64,000 nt of DNA. Source: Candidatus Rokuibacteriota bacterium. GTDB taxonomy: Bacteria > Methylomirabilota > Methylomirabilia > Rokubacteriales > CSP1-6. The stretch lies in the NCBI GenBank assembly GCA_003220535.1, contig QHSU01000059.1, positions 1-64,000 of the forward strand. Direction: 5' to 3'. This document shows positions 26,480-35,787 of the stretch, in pieces (position 1 is the first letter of the stretch; each line of letters starts with the position of its first letter). The notes beneath the pieces are model-generated. The model did no database searches, was not told where the DNA came from, and was given only the letters and a program-made list of their open reading frames with translations. A program made the translations under genes and the position numbers.

Positions 26480-28036
26480 CTACGGTCGGGGGTGGGCCTG
26501 CCGCTGCCAGATGGCCGCCAGCGCGTCGCGATCGAGCTTGCCGTTGGCGTTCTTGGGGACGGCGTCGACGACGACCACGGCGACCGGCACCTTGAAGGCC
26601 ACGAGCCTGGCGCGACAGTGCTCGAGCAGCGAGGCTTCGCGCGGGCCTCGTCCGGGCCGGGGCGCCACGAAGCCCACCGGAACCTCGCCATAGATGTCGT
26701 CCCGCACGCCGAGCGTGCCGGCGTCGGCGACGTCGGGGTGCTCGAGCAGGCAGTTCGTGATCTCGAGCGAGGCGATGTTGACGCCGCCCTTGATGATGAT
26801 GTCCTTCTTGCGGCCGGTGATGTAGACGTAGCCCTCATCGTCTCGCCTGGCGAGATCACCGTTGCGAAAGCCGTCCTGCGGGATCGGCACGAGCTTGTCC
26901 GGCCCCTGCCAGTACGCCGACGCGAGCTGACGGCCGCTGACGACCATCTCGCCCTCCTGGCCGGGCGGCAGCTCACGGCCCGCGTCGTCGAGGATGCGAA
27001 CGCGCATGTTGAGCGTCGGTCGCCCGATCGAGCCGAGCTTGCGGTGCCCTGGATGGTTGCCGCACATGAAGCCCGTCTCGGTGCCGCCGGCCAGCTGCAC
27101 GATCGGAATGCCGTAGGTCTTCTCGAACTCCACGTGCTTCTCGACCGACAGGGGCGCGGTGCTCGAGGTCATGAAACGGAGCGCCGGCAGATCCGCCTTC
27201 GTCACGGCCGCCGGGCGCGCCAGGAGCATGTTGAGGACGGTGGGGATACCGACTGCGACGGTGACGCGATAGTCGCGCAGCCAGTCGAAGAACCGCGTCT
27301 GTGAAAACTTCCGCGCGAGCACGAGCGTGGCGCCGGTCAGCAGGGTCGGCCCGACCGAGAGGATCTGCGGCGAGGACCAGCTGAAGTGACGATAGTCGAG
27401 GATCGTGTCGGCCTCGGTCAGCTCGAGCCGGTCGATCGGAGACTCGCACATGGCGTAGTACGCCTCGTGCGTCCAGATGGCTCCCTTCGGCGCGTCGGTG
27501 GTGCCGGACGTGTAATCGATGAGCGACCAGTCCGTCCGCGCGGGCCGCGCGGCGACGGGCGCGTCCGACGCCGCTCGCAGCCGGGCGAAGAGATCGTCGG
27601 CCGCCGGGCTCGGCGCGGCCCACGTGCCGAACGCGACCCATGGCGTCCCACCCGTTCCGAGCGCCCGCGGATCGCTCGCGAGCTCGCGGCTCCAGAAGAC
27701 GGCCTTCGGCGCCACGTCGTGGAGAATCTGGCTCACGTGCTTCTCGCGGATCTCGACGTTGATCGGGTTCACGATCACGTTGGCGCGCAGCGCTCCCCAG
27801 AAGACGACCAGCGCCTCGATCCCGTTGTCGGACAAGAGCGAGATCCGGTCGCCGGCACGCACGCCTTCGCTCGCGAGGAAATTCGCGAAGCGTCGCGTGA
27901 GCGCCTCGAACTCGGCGAAGCTGATCTTCGCGTTCTGATCGGGACTCTCGATGAAGACCTTGGCCGGGAGCTGACGGGCGTGCTGCTCGAGCAGCGTGTT
28001 GATGTCGGTGTATGCGCTCGGGCCCTGGGCACTCAC
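26480..28036 (-). CDS. class I adenylate-forming enzyme (acyl-CoA synthetase)
   Basis: A protein of about 518 residues has the AMP-binding P-loop DYTSGTTDAPKGAIW, AGGTETGFM, the hinge region YVYITGRKKDIIIKGGVNI and the catalytic Lys in PKNANGKLDRD. It activates a carboxylic acid to acyl-AMP and then acyl-CoA. I choose GTG at 28036 (SAQGPSAYTDIN) because the frame extends to 28219 with sequence unlike the family; the ribosome site is weak and the start is uncertain. It is followed by an MFS carrier gene. Confidence 0.85.
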   Translation of the reverse strand: MSAQGPSAYTDINTLLEQHARQLPAKVFIESPDQNAKISFAEFEALTRRFANFLASEGVRAGDRISLLSDNGIEALVVFWGALRANVIVNPINVEIREKHVSQILHDVAPKAVFWSRELASDPRALGTGGTPWVAFGTWAAPSPAADDLFARLRAASDAPVAARPARTDWSLIDYTSGTTDAPKGAIWTHEAYYAMCESPIDRLELTEADTILDYRHFSWSSPQILSVGPTLLTGATLVLARKFSQTRFFDWLRDYRVTVAVGIPTVLNMLLARPAAVTKADLPALRFMTSSTAPLSVEKHVEFEKTYGIPIVQLAGGTETGFMCGNHPGHRKLGSIGRPTLNMRVRILDDAGRELPPGQEGEMVVSGRQLASAYWQGPDKLVPIPQDGFRNGDLARRDDEGYVYITGRKKDIIIKGGVNIASLEITNCLLEHPDVADAGTLGVRDDIYGEVPVGFVAPRPGRGPREASLLEHCRARLVAFKVPVAVVVVDAVPKNANGKLDRDALAAIWQRQAHPRP

Positions 28037-28217
28037 CGGCTGGGATACTGCGCCGGTCGCGGCGGCTCCGTCAAGTGCGTCTCCCGTCGGTCCGCGAGAT
28101 TGCGAACGAGGTCGCTCGCCGCATGGGCGACCTCGCCGGGCTTTGGCGATCGAGACCTCGTAGCCTCGTCGCCGGCATCTTGCGACTGACCGGGACTTGA
28201 CGAAGAATGGCTCGGAC

Positions 28218-28358
28218 ATGCGTCAAGGGGACGCTCCTGAGCTGCCGGTTGAACAGCCGACGAAGTTCGAGCTCGTCATCAATCTGAAGACCGCCAAGGC
28301 GCTCGGGCTCACGATTCCAGTGTCACTGCAGCAACGGGCGGATCGCCTCATTCAGTGA
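28218..28358 (+). pseudogene. C-terminal remnant of an ABC transporter substrate-binding protein (PF04392 type)
   Basis: A 46-codon frame encodes [20 protein letters not shown] followed by LGLTIP and a short tail, then TGA at 28356-28358. This is the characteristic C-terminus of PF04392-type ABC substrate-binding proteins, which are normally about 320 residues. Nothing upstream on this strand encodes the rest. The fragment is therefore a leftover of a deleted gene, whether or not the ATG at 28218 is used. Confidence 0.75.
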
Positions 28359-28446
28359 CGGTTTCATGAGCCAACCAGTCGTGGTCCTGTAGAATTCGGT
28401 CAGACTGTCAGGCGCCGCCGCCACCAGCCGCCGGAAAGGAGCCACC

Positions 28447-28995
28447 ATGCCGCGTGTGATGCCCATCACTACCAAGGATCAAGTCGCCCCGGAGCACCGG
28501 CCGATCTTCGACGCGGTCGCGGAGGGCCGCGGGAGCGTGCGCGGCCCCTTCAGCATCATGATGTTCAGCCCGCCGATGTGCGAGCGGGTGCTCAACACGA
28601 GCACCTTCCTGCGCTTCCAGTCGTCGGTGAAGCCGAAAGAGGGCGAGCTGGCCATCATCGCCACGGCCCGGGAGAAGGATTGCCCCTACGTCTGGGCCGC
28701 CCACGTGACGCTGGCCCGCAAAGCGGGCACGCGGGAGGAAGCCATCACGGCGGTGCGCGATCGGAAGGACGTGGGCGGTCTCGCGCCCGACGAGCGGGCG
28801 ATCATTTCGTACGTGCGGCAGCTGCTGCGGACGAACCGCGTGGACCAGGCGATCTTCGACGCGCTGAAAGACCGTTACGGCGTGCCCTGGGTGGTGGAGC
28901 TGACGGGGCTTATCGGTCACTACGGCCTCGTGACCGGCATGCTGAATGCCTTCGAGATGGCACCGGCGCCTGACGCCGAGCAGCTGCCAGTCTGA
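28447..28995 (+). CDS. carboxymuconolactone decarboxylase family protein
   Basis: The 182-residue all-helical AhpD/CMD-like protein has GELAIIATAREKDCPYVWAA, the region that carries the CxxC in peroxidase-type members. Here only one Cys is seen, followed by W-A-A-H, as in the non-redox group. Function may be decarboxylation or an uncharacterised stress role. The ATG at 28447 follows GGAAAGGAGCC. It lies 39 bp upstream of a CocE-type hydrolase, with a MITE-end-like motif between them. Confidence 0.85.
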   Translation: MPRVMPITTKDQVAPEHRPIFDAVAEGRGSVRGPFSIMMFSPPMCERVLNTSTFLRFQSSVKPKEGELAIIATAREKDCPYVWAAHVTLARKAGTREEAITAVRDRKDVGGLAPDERAIISYVRQLLRTNRVDQAIFDALKDRYGVPWVVELTGLIGHYGLVTGMLNAFEMAPAPDAEQLPV

Positions 28996-29008
28996 GGAAG
29001 AGATCTCT

Positions 29009-29030
29009 TTCATGAATAGTCCAGGCTAGC
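29009..29030 (+). repeat. solo copy of the MITE-like end motif
   Basis: TTCATGAATAGTCCAGGCTAGC matches the outer arm of the element at 24460-24717 at about 18 of the compared positions, including the TTCATGAA palindrome and the GGCT-GC end. It may be a relic of an excised copy. It sits directly before the GTG of the CocE-like gene, so it could affect that gene's translation. Confidence 0.4.
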
Positions 29031-29034
29031 TGCC

Positions 29035-30765
29035 GTGCTGATCGACAAGGACGTCCCGATGACGACGCGCGACGGAGTCACGCTGCGCGCCGACGTCTAC
29101 CGGCCCGCCGCGCCCGGGCGCTATCCGGTGCTGCTCTCACGGCTGCCCTACGACAAGAGCCTGCGCCGGCGCCCCGGGGACATCGACGTCTTCGTCGAGC
29201 ACAGCTACGTGGTGATCATGCAGGACACGCGCGGCCGCTTCGCCTCCGACGGCGACGAGTACTACCCACTGACGTGGGAAGCGCCGGACGGCTACGATGC
29301 CGTCGAGTGGGCCGCCGAGCTTCCCTACGCCGACGGCAAGGTCGGCACGCTGGGGCAATCCTATCTCGGCGCGACGCAGTATCTGCTCGCGCCCACGCGG
29401 CCGCCGCATCTGGTGGCGTCGTTTCCCGCCTCGGCGCCCGGTGACTTCCACGAGTGCTGGGTGTATCACTCGGGCGGCGCGTTCGAGCTCGGGTGGCAGA
29501 TCCCGTACGCGATCCTGATGGCGCGCGACACGATCGCGCGCCGCGGGCTCACGAAGACTCTCTGGCCCGAGCTCGAGCGCGAGCTCGCCCCGGCGCCGAC
29601 CCCGTGGGCCCCGCCGCTGTCGCCCGAGGCCTACCGGCGCCTGCCGCTGATGGCCTGGGCGGAGCAGCTCGCGCCGGCGGCTCGCTATCTCACGGACTAT
29701 CTCCAGCATCCGGACGACGGCCCGCCGTGGTGGCGGATCAACATCCAGCGCCAGCACCCTCAGATCGCGGTGCCCATGTACCACGTGACGTCCTGGTACG
29801 ACATCTTCCTGCAGGGCGGCCTGGCGAACTTCTGCGGTCTGCGGGACCACGCGATGACGGAGACGGCCCGCGCCGCACAGAAGCTCTTGATCGGCCCGTG
29901 GGCGCACCTGTTTCCCTACACGAGCCCGAGCTCGACCGGCACGGGCGACATCGACTTCGGGCCGGCGGCGCTCATCGATCTCCATCAGACTCAGCTTCGC
30001 TGGTTCGACTACTGGCTCAAGGGAGTCGACACCGGCATTCTCGACGAGCCGCCTGTGAAGATCTTCGTCATGGGCGAGAACCGGTGGCGGGACGAACGCG
30101 AGTGGCCGCTCGGCCGCACGCGCTACACGCCCTGGTACCTGCACAGCGGCGGACGGGCCAACAGGGCGCGCGGCGACGGCACGCTGGGCCCTGAGCCGCC
30201 CGGGGACGAGCGCGCGGACCAGTTCGACTACGACCCGAACGATCCGGTGCCCACCCGGGGCGGGAACACGCTGATCCTCGCGATGGGAGTGCAGGATCAG
30301 CGCGCGGTGGAGCGACGCGACGACGTGCTGGTCTATACGAGCGCGACGATTGCGGACGCCCTCGAGGTGACCGGGCCGATCGTCGTGACGCTGTACGCCG
30401 CCACCAGCGCCCCCGACACCGACTTCACCGCGAAGCTGGTCGACGTTCGCCCCGACGGGTACGCCCAGAATCTGGCGGATGGCATCGTGCGCGCCCGGTA
30501 CCGCGACTCGCGCGTGGCCCCGACGCTCCTCACGCCGGGTGCGGTGTCGAAGCTCACGATCGACCTCTGGGCGACGAGCCACGTGTTCCTGCCCGGCCAC
30601 CGCATCCGGGTCGAGATCTCGTCCAGCAACTTCCCCCGGTTCGACCGCAACCTGAACACCGGCGACGATCCCGCCACCGGGACGCGCTGGCAGACGGCGC
30701 GACAGACGATTTTCCACGACTCGCGCTACGCGTCGCACATCACGCTGCCCGTCATCCCGCGCTGA
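29035..30765 (+). CDS. CocE/NonD family hydrolase (X-Pro dipeptidyl-peptidase S15-like)
   Basis: The 576-residue alpha/beta hydrolase begins with MTTRDGVTLRADVYRP. The nucleophile Ser is in GTLGQSYLGATQ, the catalytic His is probably in IGPWAHLFPYT, and the C-terminal galactose-binding-like jelly-roll includes GHRIRVEISSSNFPRFDRN. This is the full CocE layout. Members hydrolyse esters or amides, including acyl peptides. The start is GTG at 29035; an in-frame ATG occurs eight codons later. No signal peptide is seen. Confidence 0.88.
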   Translation: MLIDKDVPMTTRDGVTLRADVYRPAAPGRYPVLLSRLPYDKSLRRRPGDIDVFVEHSYVVIMQDTRGRFASDGDEYYPLTWEAPDGYDAVEWAAELPYADGKVGTLGQSYLGATQYLLAPTRPPHLVASFPASAPGDFHECWVYHSGGAFELGWQIPYAILMARDTIARRGLTKTLWPELERELAPAPTPWAPPLSPEAYRRLPLMAWAEQLAPAARYLTDYLQHPDDGPPWWRINIQRQHPQIAVPMYHVTSWYDIFLQGGLANFCGLRDHAMTETARAAQKLLIGPWAHLFPYTSPSSTGTGDIDFGPAALIDLHQTQLRWFDYWLKGVDTGILDEPPVKIFVMGENRWRDEREWPLGRTRYTPWYLHSGGRANRARGDGTLGPEPPGDERADQFDYDPNDPVPTRGGNTLILAMGVQDQRAVERRDDVLVYTSATIADALEVTGPIVVTLYAATSAPDTDFTAKLVDVRPDGYAQNLADGIVRARYRDSRVAPTLLTPGAVSKLTIDLWATSHVFLPGHRIRVEISSSNFPRFDRNLNTGDDPATGTRWQTARQTIFHDSRYASHITLPVIPR

Positions 30766-30851
30766 GGCGTGCTCGCGCCGCCGGTGCACTCCGCGGAAGC
30801 CGGTGCCGAGCGAATGCCTTGCCTCCCCGAGGCGCAGGGCCGGCGTAGTGT

Positions 30852-31277
30852 TCAGGCGCCTGAGATGCCGAGGACTGTGAGGCCGCTGGCCCTCGCCGCC
30901 GTGGCCAGCGAGACGTCATGCGTGGCCATGGCGATGTGGTCGCCGCTTTGCTCGTGCCAGAGGAGCGCCGTCGCGAGATGGATGGCGTCGAGCGTGCCGA
31001 GCTCGGTTGGAAGCGGCTGGGCCGCCCGAGCGAGCACTGCCCCGGTCACCTCGACGACCTCGAGGCTGTCCAGGAGCCGGAACACGGTCTGTCTCCGCCG
31101 TGCCAGCTCCTGGTCCGAGAGGCCCGCTCGCAGGCGAAGCCGGTCGAGGGTCCGAAGGCACTCGGTCTCGGCCAGCGCGCTCGCGACGCCCGTACGAACG
31201 GCCGTCCACTCCCTGAGCGAGCCCGGCTGGCGGAGCACCTTCCGGAGGATAACGGACGAGTCGAGGTAGACGATCAC
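30852..31277 (-). CDS. vapC: VapC-like toxin, PIN-domain ribonuclease
   Basis: The 141-residue PIN protein has the expected acidic residues: D6 in VYLDSS, E37/E39 in ALAETEC, D97 in LGTLDAIHLA and D121 in ATHD. Family members cleave RNA, usually tRNA or rRNA, when not bound by antitoxin. Its GTG start overlaps the antitoxin TGA by four bases, so the antitoxin is made first and translation is coupled. Confidence 0.88.
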   Translation of the reverse strand: MIVYLDSSVILRKVLRQPGSLREWTAVRTGVASALAETECLRTLDRLRLRAGLSDQELARRRQTVFRLLDSLEVVEVTGAVLARAAQPLPTELGTLDAIHLATALLWHEQSGDHIAMATHDVSLATAARASGLTVLGISGA

Positions 31278-31543
31278 CGCTCGGGCTGGCGCTCCTCGGC
31301 GAGGAGCGCGACGATATCCACCTTGACCCGCAGCGCCGGTGGGAGCGGTACGCGCGACAGCGGGACTGCCCCGGGCCGTGGGGAACGGACGGTGAGCGTG
31401 CGACGCTCGGTATCATACGGAACGATGCGCGCGACCGGCCGATCCCGATCGAGAACGGTCAATGTGCGCCCCCGACGAACCGCGCGGAGGTGCTCACTCA
31501 GCCGTGCCTTGAGATCGGCGATCCGGACGGTATCCATGACCAT
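31274..31543 (-). CDS. antitoxin, Phd/YefM-like, partner of the PIN toxin
   Basis: This 89-residue protein starts MVMDTVRIADLKARLSEHLR and continues with GRTLTVLDRDRPVARIVPY, matching the Phd/YefM fold (DNA-binding N-terminal half). The C-terminal half is Pro/Arg-rich and should wrap the toxin. It probably represses its own operon. Either the ATG at 31543 or the ATG two codons later could be the start. Confidence 0.85.
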   Translation of the reverse strand: MVMDTVRIADLKARLSEHLRAVRRGRTLTVLDRDRPVARIVPYDTERRTLTVRSPRPGAVPLSRVPLPPALRVKVDIVALLAEERQPER

Positions 31544-31602
31544 AATCTAGTCACGACTGGTCACGAAGTCAATGGTCGCCCTGGGGCGACGAGCGACGCC
31601 GT

Positions 31603-32895
31603 CTAGCCGATCGCCCGGAGCCGTCGCGACGTGAGCAGCAGGGTCGCGTTCGCTGCGACCATCGCCCCGCCGACCAGCACCGCGAAGCGCGCGTCCACCG
31701 CCGCCGCGAGCACGCCAGCCAGCAGCCCGCCGAGCGGCAGCAGGTTCCAGCAGAGCGAGTAGAGGCTTAGCACGCGGCCGCGGAGCTGATCGGGCACCGC
31801 CTGCTGGATGATCGTGGTGACGTGCGTCAGATAGAAGGTGCTGCAGAAGCCGACGAGCGCGAGCATGGGAATCGCGACTCCGATCCCCGGTGATCTCGAG
31901 AACATCATCAGCGCCACCCCCATGCACGCCGCCGCGGCCAGCATCACCATGCCCGGGCGCAGCATGCGTTGGGCGACCGTCGCGATGAGGAGCGTTCCGG
32001 CCATCGATCCGGCACCGTGCGCGGCGCTCAGCATTCCGTATCCAGCCGACCCCATCCCGAAATATCGGTCCGCGTAGACCGGCAAGAGCGTGATGTACGA
32101 CAGGCCGAACAGCGCGTTGAACAGGGCCAGGCTGATCAGGCTCGCGAACACGAAGTTGTGGCCCACGAAGCTCAGGCCTTCGAGGAGCTGCGACAGGACG
32201 TGACGCCCGTCGGCCGGTCTGGTGTCCTCGCGGACGTGGAGCCGGCTGTAGAGCGCGAGCGCCGTGCAGGAGGCGACGGCGGCCAGCCCGAACCCGACCG
32301 TGCCGCCGAAGGCCGCGATCAGGATGCCGGTGACGGACGGGCCGATCATCCGCCCGGCCTGCCAGGGAATCGAGCCCAGCGCGATCGCGTTCCGGAGCCG
32401 CTCGCGGTCGATCAGCTGGGGCACCAGCGCCATCCGGCTCGGCTCGTCGAATGCTCGGAACGTGCTGCTGAGCGCCGCGAGCACCAGCAGGTGCGGGACG
32501 CGGACCAGCCCGAGCACCGTCAGGCCGAAGGCCACGATCAAGGTCGTGGAGGTCAGGATCTGCGTGCCGATCAGGAGCCGGAGCCGACTGGTGCGATCGG
32601 CCAGGACGCCGGCCAGCAGCTGGAACACGACCAGCGGCGCCCCCTGCGCCAGACCGAGGTAGCCGAGATACAGCGGGTCCTGCGTGACCTCCCACATGAT
32701 CCAGGCGAAGGTGACGTACTCCGCCCGGTGTCCGAGGACGTAGAAGACCAGTCCGACCCAGTAGAGACAGTAGTTGCGCGCCTTGAGGGCGGCGAAGGTC
32801 GACAGCCGGCCGGTCGCCGCCGGGCTCGTGCTAATCGGTAATCGAGCGATAGATCTCCACCTCGGCCCGACCCTGGGTAAGGCCTTCCTTCTCAC
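31603..32895 (-). CDS. MFS transporter (EntS-like/MFS_3 exporter)
   Basis: The 430-residue membrane protein has LKARNYCLYWVGLVFYVLG, LLAGVLADRTSRLRLLIG, FRAFDEPSRMALVPQLI and VPDQLRGRVLSLYSL, characteristic of the MFS_3/EntS group that exports siderophores and drugs. The only good start codon before the conserved N-terminus is GTG at 32895. It lies inside the upstream monooxygenase gene and gives a 65-bp overlap on the same strand. Confidence 0.85.
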   Translation of the reverse strand: MRRKALPRVGPRWRSIARLPISTSPAATGRLSTFAALKARNYCLYWVGLVFYVLGHRAEYVTFAWIMWEVTQDPLYLGYLGLAQGAPLVVFQLLAGVLADRTSRLRLLIGTQILTSTTLIVAFGLTVLGLVRVPHLLVLAALSSTFRAFDEPSRMALVPQLIDRERLRNAIALGSIPWQAGRMIGPSVTGILIAAFGGTVGFGLAAVASCTALALYSRLHVREDTRPADGRHVLSQLLEGLSFVGHNFVFASLISLALFNALFGLSYITLLPVYADRYFGMGSAGYGMLSAAHGAGSMAGTLLIATVAQRMLRPGMVMLAAAACMGVALMMFSRSPGIGVAIPMLALVGFCSTFYLTHVTTIIQQAVPDQLRGRVLSLYSLCWNLLPLGGLLAGVLAAAVDARFAVLVGGAMVAANATLLLTSRRLRAIG

Positions 32896-33139
32896 GGCGC
32901 TCGCGATACGCGGCGAGGTGCGGCGCCTTGCGGTGCAGGTCGAACGCGGCGTCGTCCTTGTACTGCTCGTAGAAGACGAAGAGGTCGGGGTCTTTCGTCG
33001 ACCGATGCGGCCGGTAGACGAGGCAGCCGGGCTCCGCCTTGCGCACCGCGGCCACCTGTTCCTTGAGGAGCGCCGCCAGCGCGTCGCCCTTGCCCTTCGC
33101 CGCTCGGACCTTCGCGACTACCGTGAGCACGTCAGCCAT
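32831..33139 (-). CDS. antibiotic biosynthesis monooxygenase (ABM/YgiN-like) family protein
   Basis: This 102-residue ferredoxin-like protein has VLTVVAKVRAAKGKGDAL, EPGCLVYRPHRSTKDPDLF and VFYEQYKDDAAFDLHRKAPH, the standard ABM pattern. Members oxidise quinols or act as cofactor-free monooxygenases. It is the first gene of a two-gene unit, with the MFS exporter overlapping its 3' end by 65 bp. The ATG at 33139 follows GGGAGAGAGCG. Confidence 0.88.
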   Translation of the reverse strand: MADVLTVVAKVRAAKGKGDALAALLKEQVAAVRKAEPGCLVYRPHRSTKDPDLFVFYEQYKDDAAFDLHRKAPHLAAYRERREKEGLTQGRAEVEIYRSITD

Positions 33140-33408
33140 CGCTCTCTCCCTTGGCTCGTCGCCGTTTCGTGGCGCCCTCGAGCGCGCACCACGCTAGGGC
33201 AACTCGTGGGGGTTCGTCTGTTTCAAGATCCAGGTGGTGCGACTCTAGCGTCCCGTGCTCGGGGCGTCAAATCGGCCCTGACCCGAGCGCGCGAATCTCC
33301 ACCGACACCATTCAGAGGACGCGCGACTTCCGTGCCGAGACGCGCTAGGATGATGGCGCGAGCGTTGCCGCCACGCGGCTCGCCGATCTTGCACGAGGAG
33401 GAACTCCG

Positions 33409-34527
33409 GTGCCGAAGGGACTGACCGCGGTGCTCAACCAGCCTGGAAAGCCGCTCGAGCTCGAGACGCTGCCCACCCCGGAGGTCGAGCCCGGGGGCAT
33501 CCTCATCAAGAACACGGCCGCCGCCATCTGTGGATCCGACCTCCACTACTGGCGAAACGACGGCAACTACTCGGGACCCGACATGCGCCGGGTCCCCGGC
33601 CACGAGTTCACCGGGGTCGTCCATAGCCTCGGGCGCGGCGTGCAGACCGACTCGCTGCGGCACCCGCTCAACGAGGGCGATCGCGTCGCGTTTCCGTTCT
33701 TCAACCCGTGCAACCGCTGCTACTGGTGCCTGCGCGGCGAGCATCACGCCTGCCCGCACCGCCAGCGCCGGAGCATGCAGTTCACGCTCAACGAGTACCC
33801 CTACTGCGACGGCGGCTACGCCGAGTACTACTTCCTGCCGCCCGGCCACTACGTCTTCAAGGTCCCGGACGTCCTGCCCGACGAGGCGATTCCCCCGGTG
33901 AACTGCGCGATGTGTCAGGTGCTCCACGGCCTCGAGTACGCGGGCATGCAGTTCGGCGACGTCGTCGTCATCCAGGGCGCCGGCGGCCTCGGGATCTACG
34001 CGGCGGCGATCGCGGCCGAGAAGGGCGCGTCGAAGGTCATCTCGATCGACAAGCAGCCGCTGCGCCTCGAGTTCGCCCGGAAGTGCGGCGCGACCGACGT
34101 CATCGACATGAACGAGCTCACGACGCCCGAAGCGCGGGTGCAGCGTGTGAAGGAGCTCACCGACGGCCGCGGCGCCGACGTGGTGGTCGAGGTCGTGGGC
34201 ATCGCCGCCGCCACTGTCGAAGGGCTCGACATGGTCCGGTTCAACGGCAAGTTCGTCGACATCGGCAACATCGTCCCGCAGCCGGTGAGCTTCCCCGCCA
34301 TCAAGGTCATCTCGCAGCAGATCAAGTGGATGGGGCTCATGCACTACAACCCGTGGATCATGCCGAGCGCGCTCGACCTCCTGGTGCGAACGAAGGACAA
34401 GTACCCGCTCTCGAAGGTCGTCTCGCACAGCTTCCGGCTCGCCGACGTCAACAAGGCGTTCGCCTTCGCCGAGTGGCAGGGCAAGAACACCGGCACCGCC
34501 GCCACGCGGGTGATCCTCAAGCCGTAG
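33409..34527 (+). CDS. zinc-dependent alcohol dehydrogenase (MDR superfamily)
   Basis: The 372-residue protein has a catalytic zinc site (C41 in ICGSDLHY; H65-E66 in VPGHEFTG). The structural zinc cysteines are C101, C104, C107 and C115 (CNRCYWCLRGEHHAC), and GAGGLGIYAA binds NAD(P). It is a sorbitol/threonine dehydrogenase-like enzyme of unknown substrate. The start is GTG at 33409 after GAGGAGGAACTCC. Its last 11 bases overlap the end of the convergent esterase gene. The 269 bp upstream hold no gene. Confidence 0.9.
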   Translation: MPKGLTAVLNQPGKPLELETLPTPEVEPGGILIKNTAAAICGSDLHYWRNDGNYSGPDMRRVPGHEFTGVVHSLGRGVQTDSLRHPLNEGDRVAFPFFNPCNRCYWCLRGEHHACPHRQRRSMQFTLNEYPYCDGGYAEYYFLPPGHYVFKVPDVLPDEAIPPVNCAMCQVLHGLEYAGMQFGDVVVIQGAGGLGIYAAAIAAEKGASKVISIDKQPLRLEFARKCGATDVIDMNELTTPEARVQRVKELTDGRGADVVVEVVGIAAATVEGLDMVRFNGKFVDIGNIVPQPVSFPAIKVISQQIKWMGLMHYNPWIMPSALDLLVRTKDKYPLSKVVSHSFRLADVNKAFAFAEWQGKNTGTAATRVILKP

Positions 34528-35644
34528 CGTCGCTCCCGGTCATCAGCCAGTCGAGGATCCTCGGGTTCTCGTCCCGCGGATAGGTGTGCGAGAGATCCTC
34601 GATCTCCCGGAAGACGAGGCGCGCGCCGGCGGATCGCAGCGCCTCCCGCCCGACGTGGGCGACCGAGATCGGGAACATCCAGTCGAGTGTGCCGTGGACC
34701 ATGTAGATCGGCCGGTCGGCCGCGTGCGCGAGGCCGCCGGGTGCCAGCAGGACGGGATGGAGCACGCCGCACGCGGGCGCCAGGTGCGTGAACGGCGCCG
34801 AGCCGTCGCGGAGACCGCACAGCAGGGTGTAGGTGGCGCCGTCCGACATCCCGGTCAGCAGCACGCGCGCGTGGTCGACCGGATAGCGCGCGGCCACGGA
34901 CGCTACCATCTCCCGCAGCGCGTCGGCGTCGACATCCTCGCCGCCCATGATCGACCAGGTGCGGTCCCGCGACGTCGGGGCCATCACGAGCACCCCGTGC
35001 GAGCGCGCCTCGCGTAGCCAGCTCCAGAGGAAGTCACGACCATGGCCGTGGCCGCCGTGCAGGGCCACGACCAGCGGCATCGGGGACCGGCCGTCCCAGT
35101 GCTCGGGAACGTAGAGCGAGAACCCGCCCCGGGTGTCGCGCTCGTTGCTGGCGTGCAGCACGCCCACCCGGATCTCGTCATCGCGCAGCGCCCCGTCCCG
35201 CAGCCGCGCGACCAGGTCGTCGTCGCCTCGGCGCGCGGGCTCGAGAAACCACCGGCTCACGGGCTCGAACGCCGGGGCCAGCGGGTAGAGCGCCTCCTGC
35301 ACGCGCGCGAATCGGCGCAGGGCGCGAAAGAGGCCGATGGGATCGCCGGGCGATCGTGCCGCATCGACGAAGCCCGTGACGAGCTCGAGAGTCTGCCGCG
35401 AGACGTCGACGAGCCGATCGCGCATGAAGCGGAGATCGTCGGGCCACGTGAGGCTCTCGAGAGAGCGCAACGGTCCCGCCAGAGCGTCGGTTCCGGGAGC
35501 GAGCTCCTGGGCGAGCCGCTGGGCGGCGGGAGGAAAGAGATGCCGCTGCACCCAGCTCACGCGCTCGAGCGTTGTCAGGAGCGGCGGGAGCAGCCCGCCG
35601 ATCGCGTCGATCACTTCAGGGGAGGTCGGCATCGTCCGAAGCAT
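34517..35644 (-). CDS. alpha/beta hydrolase, phospholipase/carboxylesterase type
   Basis: The protein of about 375 residues has a helical N-terminal region of about 155 residues that I do not recognise. An esterase domain follows, with VVALHGGHGHGRDF (oxyanion region), nucleophile Ser in LLTGMSDGATYTL, Asp in HGTLDWMFP and His in EDLSHTYPRDE. It resembles dienelactone-hydrolase or PHB-depolymerase-like esterases, and no export signal is evident. The ATG at 35644 is my choice; ATG 35632 is also possible. Confidence 0.82.
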   Translation of the reverse strand: MLRTMPTSPEVIDAIGGLLPPLLTTLERVSWVQRHLFPPAAQRLAQELAPGTDALAGPLRSLESLTWPDDLRFMRDRLVDVSRQTLELVTGFVDAARSPGDPIGLFRALRRFARVQEALYPLAPAFEPVSRWFLEPARRGDDDLVARLRDGALRDDEIRVGVLHASNERDTRGGFSLYVPEHWDGRSPMPLVVALHGGHGHGRDFLWSWLREARSHGVLVMAPTSRDRTWSIMGGEDVDADALREMVASVAARYPVDHARVLLTGMSDGATYTLLCGLRDGSAPFTHLAPACGVLHPVLLAPGGLAHAADRPIYMVHGTLDWMFPISVAHVGREALRSAGARLVFREIEDLSHTYPRDENPRILDWLMTGSDATA

Positions 35645-35787
35645 CTCACAGGGTGAGCTGTCGCTAGCGGGTGACGCCCAGCGGCAGTCGCGGCCGTTCT
35701 GGCACCGGGTCGGTCGCGCCATGCGCTAGTCGCGGCGCGAGTTTAGCGCGCGGCGTACATGGCACCGGCGCTGCTTTATCAGAGGCT

